The notes under the pieces were generated by a model. The model was given only the letters and a program-made list of their open reading frames with translations. It made no database searches and was not told the DNA's origin. Positions 54,032-62,500 of a DNA stretch of 64,000 nt are shown here, one piece after another. Source of the stretch: CAVTJX01 sp963735175 (lineage in GTDB: Bacteria > Electryoneota > RPQS01). The stretch is from contig CAVTJX010000016.1 of assembly GCA_963735175.1 (NCBI GenBank), positions 620,001-684,000 on the forward strand, in the 5' to 3' direction. Position 1 is the stretch's first letter; each line of letters begins with the position of its first letter. A program made the position numbers and the translations under genes.

Positions 54032-56020
54032 TCAGCGCATCAGGACCAGTTTCCGTGTTTGCTGCATCGTCCCGGAATCCAGACGATAGAAGTAGATCCC
54101 CGAAGCCAGGTTCGAAGCGTCAAACGCCACGCGCTGCACCCCGGCACTCAAACGGGTCTCATCCAGCAACACAGCCACTTCCCGCCCCAGAACATCGTAG
54201 ACTCGCAAACCAACCCTGCTTTCCGTCGTCAGGTCAAACTGGATCATCGTCTGCGAGTTAAACGGGTTCGGGTAGTTCTGGTAGAGCGTGAACTCGCCCG
54301 GCTTGCGCGCGGGTCTGGGACTCACTGCCAGCGTCGTATCCAGCCCCCACGGATAACCCGTAGAATCGATCCGCAAGGCGCGGAAAGGATTGATCAGCGG
54401 CCGCGTCGGAATCAGGTCCACAGGGATCCGCTGGTAAAGAATCGGGTTCAGCGTCAACGTCCCCTCGGGACTGCTGTTGATTCCCGTTCCCGCGTCCAGA
54501 TCAAGCTGATATTGCATGTGAACGATCCCACCGGTCACAAATTGCGCCACGCTGATGTCGCGCTCGCTGCGGCATTGGCCCGGAACGGCATTCTGCCCGC
54601 CGTCGGTGTTCGTCGTGTTTGTCCCCGCCGACCAGGTGCGCCCGTTGTCGGTTGAGACCGAGATCCACGCGTCCGCCTGATAATAACTTTCGCTGTTGCT
54701 CAGGCTCCATTGCGTCGTGTCGAATCTCTGGTAGGCGCAGTAAAGATAGCCGGTCGTCGTGTCGATCGCCACGTTTGGACGCTGGCACATGAGCTGCGAT
54801 TTACCGATTTGGTTGGTGAAGCTGCCGATCGGTTGTTCGGCGACGATATTGAATTCATTGTGCCCCTCGTCCCAATGCCAGATCGACGAGACGCCGTCAC
54901 GGAACGACCACCAGTGGGTCGTATCCGTCGTGTCTGTCCAGAAATAGAGGAAATGCGTGGTAAAAAAGACGTGCGCATTGTCCAGCGGATCCAACATCAC
55001 CGTCACGTCCCAGTAGGGCCGGCTCGTGTCCTGGTTGCACGAATCCAGCGTGCCGCCGTTGGCGATGCACATCGTGTCGATCGGCGGGAAACTGGTAATA
55101 TTGACCGGCGCCGCCCAATTCATCCCGCCGTCCTCGGAGATCCGCAGAAAAACATTCGGCCCGTACGCCACGCGGTTGTCCCACGCCATCCACGCCATCG
55201 CCACGCGCGACCCGTGGATCGATGCTGCGATATTCGTGGACAACCAGTACGCGGTGTCCATCGCCGTAAAACCCTGTGTCCACGAAACACTGTCCCCCAG
55301 ACCACCGGTGAAGTGCGGCCGTCCCCGCGAATAGAACGCCGGATTATCGCTGGTTCCCGTCAGCGCCGCCTGGGAACTGACAACTTGCAAGTCACCCGCG
55401 GGATCGCACACAACTTTCGGATACAAAATCCGGATCCCCGGCACCCAGGGAATATCCGCCGTGGTGAATCCGCCCATGCGCGGGATGAGGTCAATACTCA
55501 CGGCCGCGTGCGGGATGGAATCATCGTCCACTTGATGGAAGGCCGGGAACGCAAAGCCCTGCGCATTCACGTCAACGGTCGTGTAGCCGGCACGGAGCGG
55601 CGCGGCGTCCGCCTGCGCGCCACTCGGCGCGGCGACATTGGGCAGCGTGAACTGCGACAGCGACGGACTCCAGACATTGTAGTAAATGTGGCGGTCGGGC
55701 TGGTCACTCAGCATGCGTTTCGTCCACACGTGGTGCACGTAGCCGCTCTGATCCACGGCAATCTGCTTGCCGCAGGAGGTATACTGCTGTTCGTCCCACC
55801 AGGTGTCGCCCACCGTATCCACCACGCCAATGGGTTCATCCAGCGACGTGATTCCGCGATAGGGCGGCAAAGTAACGGCGGCCGTCGGCTCCTGCCAGCG
55901 CGCCGCAAAATCCGCCGCCATCTGCGCCGGATTGGGCCGCGCACTCTGCGGAAGTGCCTGCACGAGCCCGCCTGTCAGAACAATCCCGGCCAAACACAAT
56001 CCAATCAAGGCTCGGCGCAT
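54032..56020 (-). CDS. Secreted BNR/sialidase-like propeller protein with T9SS sorting domain
   Basis: 662 aa in one intact frame. Signal peptide 'MRRALIGLCLAGIVLTGGLVQA'. Asp-box motifs typical of sialidase-type propellers, S-x-D-x-G-x-x-W, appear as 'SEDGGMNWAAP' and 'STDNGRTWSAG'. 'DQSGYVHHVWTK' and 'DPLDNAHVFFTTHF' are similar blade strands. I see no arginine triad or other sialidase active site, so enzyme activity is unproven. The C-terminus 'QNYPNPFNSQTMIQFDL' to 'SGTMQQTRKLVLMR' is a T9SS type A domain. ATG at 56020 has a GGAGGAAGG site. Confidence 0.85.
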   Translation of the reverse strand: MRRALIGLCLAGIVLTGGLVQALPQSARPNPAQMAADFAARWQEPTAAVTLPPYRGITSLDEPIGVVDTVGDTWWDEQQYTSCGKQIAVDQSGYVHHVWTKRMLSDQPDRHIYYNVWSPSLSQFTLPNVAAPSGAQADAAPLRAGYTTVDVNAQGFAFPAFHQVDDDSIPHAAVSIDLIPRMGGFTTADIPWVPGIRILYPKVVCDPAGDLQVVSSQAALTGTSDNPAFYSRGRPHFTGGLGDSVSWTQGFTAMDTAYWLSTNIAASIHGSRVAMAWMAWDNRVAYGPNVFLRISEDGGMNWAAPVNITSFPPIDTMCIANGGTLDSCNQDTSRPYWDVTVMLDPLDNAHVFFTTHFLYFWTDTTDTTHWWSFRDGVSSIWHWDEGHNEFNIVAEQPIGSFTNQIGKSQLMCQRPNVAIDTTTGYLYCAYQRFDTTQWSLSNSESYYQADAWISVSTDNGRTWSAGTNTTNTDGGQNAVPGQCRSERDISVAQFVTGGIVHMQYQLDLDAGTGINSSPEGTLTLNPILYQRIPVDLIPTRPLINPFRALRIDSTGYPWGLDTTLAVSPRPARKPGEFTLYQNYPNPFNSQTMIQFDLTTESRVGLRVYDVLGREVAVLLDETRLSAGVQRVAFDASNLASGIYFYRLDSGTMQQTRKLVLMR

Positions 56021-56126
56021 ATCCTTCCTCCGGTTTCCGACGGAAATGAAACTCAATCGTCCATATTGCAAAAGAATATAGAGACCCGCAGCCGGATTGT
56101 CAAGTGTGCGATGGATGAAATAAACA

Positions 56127-56150
56127 ATCCCCCCCGTTGGCGGGGGGGAT
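56127..56150 (-). terminator. Terminator of the TonB-receptor operon
   Basis: 10-bp stem ATCCCCCCCG/CGGGGGGGAT, loop TTGG, 35 bp past the HD gene stop; minus strand continues TTGTTTATTTC. Confidence 0.75.
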
Positions 56151-56185
56151 GGATTTTTGGAGGCATGGTTTGGCAGGCGGCGCCG

Positions 56186-56738
56186 CTACAGGCCCAGCTC
56201 CCCGGCCACGCCGCGCATCGCCTCGATCACATTGGCAATATGTTCCTCGAGCGGAATGCCCAACAGCGCCGCGCCCCGCACGATATCCTCACGGTTGACC
56301 TTGCCGAGCGAATCCAGACTCCTTCATCCGTTTTTGCACAGATTTCGCCTGAAGGTCCGCAAGTTTACGTGATGGCAAGACATACACCGTGGCGGTGATC
56401 AGCCCGGTGAGTTCATCCGAGGCCAAAAGCGCTTTCGCCATTTGCGTTTTCGCCTCCACGCCGGTGTAGTCGGCGTGCGCCAGAATCGCCTCCAGCCACG
56501 GCTCGGGCACACCCAGACTGCGCAGGTGCTCCACTCCCCGGAAGGGGTGGTCCTCCATGGTCGGATAGCGCTCGTAGTCGAAGTCATGCAGCAGGCCGAC
56601 GATGCCCCACTCCTCTTCGGACTCGCCAAACTTGCGGGCATAGAAGCGCATCGCCGCTTCCACCGACAGCGCGTGCTTGCGCAAGCTTTCGGAGGGCGTC
56701 CACTCGCAGAGCAGCGCCCAGGCTTGATCTCGGGTCAT
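56186..56738 (-). CDS. HD-domain hydrolase (one frame break)
   Basis: About 184 aa cytoplasmic protein. HD metal motifs: 'SLRKHALSVEAAMRFYA' (His), 'GIVGLLHDFDYERYP' (His-Asp) and 'EAILAHADYTG' (His). The family hydrolyses phosphate esters or nucleotides; the substrate is unknown. A frame change near 56322 is followed by 'LGKVNREDIVRGAALLGIPLEEHI' and the ending 'GVAGELGL' at TAG 56186. ATG at 56738 overlaps the lipoprotein stop (ATGA). An HD enzyme co-translated with a TonB receptor and its lipoprotein is an uncommon combination. Confidence 0.85.
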
Positions 56739-57571
56739 TCGGCCGGAGGTCCGTCGTTGATCTCGTCCTTCAGATAGAAATAGGTCGTATCCACACCACC
56801 TGCGGCAAACAATCCGAAACCGCCGCGGATGTTCGACACCGGATCGTATTCGACATTGGCCGGCAAGTACGTCCAGAAATAGTCCCACGCATTGCGGTCG
56901 CAACTGAAGACGCGCACCCGGTGCCGGCCCGTGTGCCCCACCATGACCCAGCCAATACGGAGGCTGTCCACCTGCGGGTAGCCAGTCCACGCAAGCCAGT
57001 TGCCGAAATCCGGACCGTTGTTGCCGCTCACTGTGCGGTAATCCTCGAACCAGTCCGGCTCGATATTCTCGATCAATATCGTATAGCCGGCGGCCAGCGA
57101 ATCCAACGCCCAGCGCACTGAAAACATCGTGGAATCGAGGCCATATTCCACGGTGTCGGGCTGGGAGACCGTGAATTCGACGGGGCCGGTGGCGGTCATT
57201 TCAGCCGTGATGACGCGGCCCTCGACCTCGGCACGCAGCGCATAGGCGTGGCCGGGAACCGGCTTGATGGAGGTGTCGGTCACGGCGTAATAGCCCATGC
57301 CCTGCCCGCTGTTGGGCTGTTCGGCCAGGGTGAAGGTGTCGGCGCCGGAGGTGATGGTGACGAGCGCCCCGGAGACGCCGATGGCGGTGGTATCGTACCG
57401 GACACCCATCGGCACCGTGCGCGTCAGGCGAAGGGCAAGGGGCTGTCCAAGGGGCATCATACCCTGCACCACGATTTCATCGCGATACGGCTCGTCGCCC
57501 GATCCCGCACAGCCGGCGAGGATCACGAGCAGGCCGAGGCCGAGGGTAGCAAAGATTAGTTTTCTGTTCAT
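56735..57571 (-). CDS. DUF4249-like outer-membrane lipoprotein
   Basis: 278 aa. Lipobox 'LVILAGC' gives Cys21 as the lipidated residue. The mature part starts with a beta-sandwich 'EIVVQGMMPLGQPLALRLTRTVPM...', then 'VSGALVTITSGADTFTL' and 'VPGHAYALRAEVEGRVITAEMT', the pattern of DUF4249 proteins that in Bacteroidetes sit directly after TonB-dependent receptors. It begins 2 bp after the receptor stop. Probably a surface partner of the receptor. Confidence 0.75.
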   Translation of the reverse strand: MNRKLIFATLGLGLLVILAGCAGSGDEPYRDEIVVQGMMPLGQPLALRLTRTVPMGVRYDTTAIGVSGALVTITSGADTFTLAEQPNSGQGMGYYAVTDTSIKPVPGHAYALRAEVEGRVITAEMTATGPVEFTVSQPDTVEYGLDSTMFSVRWALDSLAAGYTILIENIEPDWFEDYRTVSGNNGPDFGNWLAWTGYPQVDSLRIGWVMVGHTGRHRVRVFSCDRNAWDYFWTYLPANVEYDPVSNIRGGFGLFAAGGVDTTYFYLKDEINDGPPAE

Positions 57572-57573
57572 GG

Positions 57574-59833
57574 TTAAAACTCCGCCGTGATGCCGATGGA
57601 CGGCAGCAGCGGGATCTGGCCATCGAATTCCCGCGTTATCGGATTCTTTGTCCGGTCGTAGTTGAATGTCAGCGCATTCTTATGGCTGTAAACGTTGATC
57701 ACTTCGAGGTACGGTGATAGCGCCCAGTGCTTATACTGGTAATTCAGGCGGTACGCTATGTCGAGACGGTGGTAGTCCGGCAGACGGCGGTTGTTCTTCT
57801 GCCCCGGCACAAACACGTCTCCCGGCAGCCCCAGCCCCACGCTGTAGACGCCGACGGCGTCGGTGATCGGCTGGCCCGTGCCGTAGTTAAAGCGCATTTC
57901 GAGGCTCTGATGCTTGCCGAACTTGCGGCTGACGAACAGATTGGCATTATGCAGCCGGTCGAAACTGGCCGGATACTTGCCGCCCCATTCGGGCACGTTA
58001 AAGAGGCGGGACGAATTGCCAATCCCGTAACCGGTCATGAATGCATATCGCCCCGCGGTCCCCTGCACAAAGAAGTCCCAGCCGTAGGCGGTGCCATTGC
58101 CCTGATTGAACAGATCGGCGAGCGGGCGGCTCTGGGGGGTGTAGTTCAGGTCGTCGGTGATGTTCTTCTTGAACTCGAGCACCTGCTCGAAGCGCTTGTA
58201 ATAGACATCGCTGGAGAGCTTGATGCCGTCGCCGAGCTGCGTTTCATAGGAGAGCGCGTACTGTTCGCCGCGGTTCGGCTTCAGCGTCGGGTCCGTCGGC
58301 ACGTAGGAATCGAAGAGGCTGGCGACGTTCGTGCCGAACGACACAAGCTGCATGTACTGGCTGTACCGTCCCCACGCGGCATTGAGCGACGAATGCTCGG
58401 TAAGCTGATACTTGACCGCCAGCCGCGGCAGCAGGTCCGTCACCTGCGCGATTTCGCTGTGTTCCAGCCGCAGTCCGGGCGTAATCGTCAAATTGCCCGT
58501 TGGCCGGTAATCGTCGGACACATAACCCGCCAGATGCCAGCCGTCATACACCTTGTCCGCCCATGTGTAGCTTTCTCCGCCCACGAAGAACGTCGTATGC
58601 ATCGCCTTGGCCGCGACTCCCATGTCCAAAGTGTGGTGCTCATTCGCAAACCACGACAGGTCGCTCTTCACCGTGAAGTCGCGCACGCCGCTGCGGAAGT
58701 TAAACCAGACGTCGCCGGTTTCAAAGCGGAAATCGGAATCGAAAGAAGCTGCCCGCCACCGTGTTCGTTGAGAACAGGCGGTGCGACCAGATATGCACAA
58801 ACGGCAGACTGTAAGTGGTGTTGCCCCAGTTCATGCGAATGCGGTCATTCGTCGTCGACACGATATCCATCTTGTCACGCCCGAGGTAGGCCGACGGCGA
58901 CAGCCGGTCGCCGTTGGCGAAGTCGCGCGTCAGCTTGGCGTTGAAATCGTAGAAGTAATAGGGGAAGTCGTAGTCGATGACGCCATTGTGCTTGAGGGTC
59001 TTCGTCGCCCAGTCGAGGTAGGTGCGCCGCCCGGCAATGAGCCACGACCCTTTGGGCAGCGGCCCTTCCAGCGTCGCCTGCGAGGACAACAGCGAAATGC
59101 CCGCCTTGCCGTTCACCTTGTTGCGGTTGCCTTCGCGGTCGGCGATGTCCACCACCGCGCTCAACCGCCCGCCGTAGCGCGAACCGAAGCCGCCCTTGAT
59201 CAGCTTCACGTCCTTGATGGCGTCGGTATTGAAGACGCTGAACAGCCCGCCGAGGTGCATCGGCTTGTAGACGTCGATGCCGTTCAGCAGAATCAGGTTC
59301 TGGTCGCTGGAGCCGCCCCAGATATTCAGGTCCGCCGAAAAATCGGAGGTCGGCAGCACACCGGGCAGAATCTGCAGCGAGCGGAAGAGATCCGCCTCAA
59401 TCACCTGCGGCAGCGCCGTGAGTTCGCGTGTCGGCAGTGTGTACTGCGCCACCTGTGGAGAATATTCACGGTCTTCGACCCGCCGCGCGTCGGTCTCGAT
59501 GTTGACTTCACTCAGCGACACGGCCTCCGGCACCAAACGGATGAGCACATGCTGGTCTCCGCCATTCAGTGTCAACATTTTCCGCTGCCCCTGGTAACCC
59601 AGCGCCGAAATCACGAATTCGGTTTCACCCGACGGCAAATCGACGATCGCAAACAGGCCTTCCACATCGGCCGCCGCGCCACGATTCGTTCCCGCCACCT
59701 GCACCGCCGCCCCCGGCACGGATTCGCCGGTCTCCTTGTCATATACTTTGCCCGAGACTGTAACGGCCTGCGCCGCCAGAGTCCAGAGCATGATTGTCAA
59801 GCCCATCAAGAAAATTCGAAATCGACTGTTCAT
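57574..59833 (-). CDS. TonB-dependent receptor with carboxypeptidase-like N-terminal domain (one frame break)
   Basis: About 752 aa outer-membrane transporter. Signal peptide 'FRIFLMGLTIMLWTLAAQA', CarboxypepD_reg-like domain 'VSGKVYDKETGESVPGAAVQVAGTNRGAAADVEGLFAI' (about 26-110), plug with 'LPQVIEADLFRSLQILPGVLPTSDFSADLNIWGGSSDQNLILLNGIDVYKPMHLGGLFSVFN' and 'VKLIKGGFGSRYGGRLSAVVDI'. The barrel follows across a frame change near 58755 and ends in Phe ('GITAEF'). Ligand unknown. MarR gene 62 bp upstream, lipoprotein directly downstream. Confidence 0.9.
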
Positions 59834-59895
59834 GATCCCTGAGATCCACCTGCGTTTTGTTAGGTTCATTTCCGATTGTGTTGGATTGGTCGTTG

Positions 59896-60426
59896 TCAGC
59901 GTTTAGCGCCCCGCGCCGTCCGCGCCGCGGGCCGTAACTGTTCCATGCCGGCGGGTTCGGCCGTGTCATCGATCCAGCGGATGATCAGTTGCAGCGCCGA
60001 ACGGATTTCCATGGGCGGATAATCACCCGCCAGTTCCGTCATCACCTCGGCATAGCGTTGCGTCGCCGCGTCAACAACCCGAAGTCCTTCGGCAGTAATC
60101 TCCACGAGTTGCACCCGACGGTCCTCCCGTGACGGTGTTCGCCGCACAAAGCCCCGGGTCTCTAAATCGTCCACCATTTGCGTCAGGTTGGACGGACTGC
60201 GCAGAATGTATGTCGAATCCTTGAGTTGCGTCATCGAATGCGGCGTGCCCAACTGTTGCAGTGTCACCAGCAGGCTGTAGCGGGCCACATTTAAACCGCA
60301 CGGTTCAAAGATCAGCGCATCCCCCGCCCGGGCACTCATTTCCCCCGCCAGGATCAGCATCCGTGGCAGGGCCAGCATCAAACTCTCCTTACTCTCCGGA
60401 TCAATCTCAAAATCCCGAAACTGCAT
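59896..60426 (-). CDS. MarR-family transcriptional regulator
   Basis: 176 aa with a winged helix-turn-helix: 'NVARYSLLVTLQQLG', recognition region 'STYILRSPSNLTQMVDDLETRGFVRRTPSREDRRVQLVEITAEG' (wing with Asp-Arg-Arg). MarR proteins are dimeric repressors released by small ligands. As first gene of the receptor operon it probably controls itself and the receptor. I chose ATG at 60426 for its GGAAGAAG site. An unusual Cys lies in 'FEPCGLNVARY'. Confidence 0.9.
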   Translation of the reverse strand: MQFRDFEIDPESKESLMLALPRMLILAGEMSARAGDALIFEPCGLNVARYSLLVTLQQLGTPHSMTQLKDSTYILRSPSNLTQMVDDLETRGFVRRTPSREDRRVQLVEITAEGLRVVDAATQRYAEVMTELAGDYPPMEIRSALQLIIRWIDDTAEPAGMEQLRPAARTARGAKR

Positions 60427-60452
60427 TTGACCACTTCTTCCAGTCAGTATAT

Positions 60453-60481
60453 TTGACAACTAAAAATTACAACAGTAAAAT
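60453..60481 (+). promoter_or_regulatory. Plus-strand promoter overlapping the marR promoter
   Basis: Perfect TTGACA (60453-60458), 17-bp spacer, TAAAAT (60476-60481). There is no plus-strand gene before the hairpin at 60578-60607, so the transcript would be about 120 bases. Confidence 0.4.
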
Positions 60482-60505
60482 ATATCTCTAAAAAACAAAT
60501 GTCAA
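60477..60505 (-). promoter_or_regulatory. Promoter of the marR-receptor operon
   Basis: Minus strand: perfect TTGACA (60500-60505), 17-bp spacer, TATTTT (60477-60482). Its -10 overlaps the -10 of the plus-strand promoter. The opposed TTGACA/TGTCAA boxes may also form part of an operator. Confidence 0.5.
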
Positions 60506-60577
60506 CTGGATCAAAGTTCAGTAGGCTCGCATTAAATATCGTAAAAACAATTGCCTGTCAATTACCATAAAAACGAC

Positions 60578-60607
60578 AAAGAGGCTCCGGAAATCCGGAG
60601 CCTCTTT
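60578..60607. terminator. Terminator of the M32 carboxypeptidase gene
   Basis: Perfect 13-bp stem AAAGAGGCTCCGG/CCGGAGCCTCTTT, loop AAAT, with A and T tracts; bidirectional. Confidence 0.85.
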
Positions 60608-60648
60608 TAATGGGTCATTTATCGTGAATTGTCCCGGTCCCGATCCGC

Positions 60649-62157
60649 TCAGAGGCGGTATAGTTCTCCGTACTTTCGGGTCAGATAGTCCGTGTAGGCC
60701 GCCGTCCCCAGAGGTTTTCCGGTCGCCCGCTGCATAAGTTCATCGCGCAGGTAGCGGCGGCCATGCGCATGCACGTGTTCACGCAGCCAACTCAGAATCC
60801 CACTGAAGTCCCCGCTGGCCATTTGGGCGGACATCTCCGGCATGGCGCTCTGCATCGAGGCCCAGAATTGCGCCGCCGCCATGTTGCCCAAACTATACGA
60901 TGGAAAATACCCGAAACTCCCCCCGGACCAGTGGACATCCTGCAATACGCCTTCCTTGCCGTCGTTCGGCGGCGTGATTCCGAGGTATGCTTCCATCTTG
61001 CGATTCCACTCCGCGGGTAAATCCGCAATCGCCAACTTGCCCGCGAACAAATCGCGCTCGATTTCAAAGCGCACGATGATGTGCAAGTCGTAGGTCATTT
61101 CGTCCGCTTCCACGCGCACCAGCGAGGGCTCCACGTGGTTGATCGCCAGCACAAACTGCTCCAACGCCACGTCCGCCAATTGCGAGGGAAAGATCTCTTT
61201 CAGGTGCGGGAAAAAATACGCCCAGAACGGTTGACTGCGGCCAATGAAATTCTCCCACAGCCGCGATTGCGATTCATGGATGCCATAGCTTAACGGTTCC
61301 GACAACGGCGTGCCCAGGAATTCCGGATTCAATCCCTGTTCGTAGAGCGCGTGGCCCGTTTCGTGGATGATCCCGAACAGCGCCTGTTGCGGTGCGTGTG
61401 GATTATAGCGCGTGGTAATCCGCACGTCGCCGAGCGATCCCGCACAGAAGGGATGCACCGAGGTGTCGATGCGTCCACCCGCCCAGTCAAAACCCATCTG
61501 CTTCATCACCAGCTCGCCAAACTGCTTCTGCTGCGCCGCCGGGTAATCACGCGCCAGAAACGCTCGCTCGGCTTTCACCGCCGACGCCTGAATCCGCTTG
61601 ACCAGCGGAATGCCTACCGCTTTGACCTCTTCGAACCACCGCGTGAACATCGCCGCGGTCGCCCCCGGCTCAAACTGGTCGATCAGCGCATCCAGCGGCG
61701 TCTCTTCGTAACCGAGATATTCTGCCACTTCCGCCGTCAGCCGCACCATGGTCTCGAGATGCGGCGCGAACATTCCAAAATCCGCCGCTTCACGGGCCTT
61801 TACCCACGTCTCATGGCACAACGACTCCTGTCGGCTGAGTTCTTCCACCAGCCGCTGGGGAATCTTCGTCGCCCGCTGATAGTCGCGGGTAATTTCCCGC
61901 AAATTTGCCTGCTGGTCCGCTGTGAGCTCCCCCTTCCGGGTTTCCAGATCCCGGATCAGTTCTCCCATCCGAGGCGAGGTCAACTGACTGTGCTGCTTTC
62001 CCGCGAGGAGGGCTAACTGATCGCCACGGCGGCTGGCGCCTTTAGGAGGCATGACCGTTTGCATGTCCCAGTGCAAAAGTTCCGCCACTGAACCGAGGAG
62101 GGAGCATTCCCGGTAGCGGGAAACCAACTCGGTATAGTCGGCTTGCACGTTGGTCAT
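60649..62157 (-). CDS. Carboxypeptidase Taq (M32 metallopeptidase)
   Basis: 502 aa, the usual length, intact. Cytoplasmic zinc carboxypeptidase. 'HWDMQTVMPPKGASRRGDQLALL' at residues 29-52, 'DVRITTRYNPHAPQQALFGIIHETGHALYEQG' with the zinc motif HETGH (265-269), and 'YGIHESQSRLWENFIGRS' with the third ligand Glu. A strong AGGAGG site precedes ATG at 62157. Single-gene transcript ending at the hairpin 60578-60607. Confidence 0.96.
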   Translation of the reverse strand: MTNVQADYTELVSRYRECSLLGSVAELLHWDMQTVMPPKGASRRGDQLALLAGKQHSQLTSPRMGELIRDLETRKGELTADQQANLREITRDYQRATKIPQRLVEELSRQESLCHETWVKAREAADFGMFAPHLETMVRLTAEVAEYLGYEETPLDALIDQFEPGATAAMFTRWFEEVKAVGIPLVKRIQASAVKAERAFLARDYPAAQQKQFGELVMKQMGFDWAGGRIDTSVHPFCAGSLGDVRITTRYNPHAPQQALFGIIHETGHALYEQGLNPEFLGTPLSEPLSYGIHESQSRLWENFIGRSQPFWAYFFPHLKEIFPSQLADVALEQFVLAINHVEPSLVRVEADEMTYDLHIIVRFEIERDLFAGKLAIADLPAEWNRKMEAYLGITPPNDGKEGVLQDVHWSGGSFGYFPSYSLGNMAAAQFWASMQSAMPEMSAQMASGDFSGILSWLREHVHAHGRRYLRDELMQRATGKPLGTAAYTDYLTRKYGELYRL

Positions 62158-62500
62158 TGCATCCTCCTTAGTTATTATTATTCAACAATATATGAATGCT
62201 GCGCGGATCCGGAGTGATTCCGGCTCTGTTGGACAACAGACCCGTCTTTATCCGTCATCGCTGGGGGTTCAGGCAGCTTAATTCAGAAAATCAAAATACA
62301 AGGATCAATGGAGAAGGTCAAGCCGCAGTTTCATCGATCTGTAAATGATATTCTATACCAACTGCATCAAACCCCTTTACAAATGCCCCAAGATACATTA
62401 CTTTATAGGTTGGTGACATCCGGCCAATATCTTGGGCAAATCGCGAACTATCCTCTGCGCATTACCTGCGACGTGTACTATGAAAACAGGATCCTGATCC
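62158..62500. other. Divergent intergenic region with a weak plus-strand promoter candidate
   Basis: 343 bp between M32 (minus) and the beta-helix gene (plus). TTTACA (62376-62381), 17-bp spacer and TACTTT (62399-62404) could drive the plus-strand gene. No other element is recognised. Confidence 0.3.

Noticed and set aside
54710..56398. 562-codon plus-strand frame
   Set aside because: It is a shadow of the intact BNR-like gene on the minus strand and Arg/His-rich.
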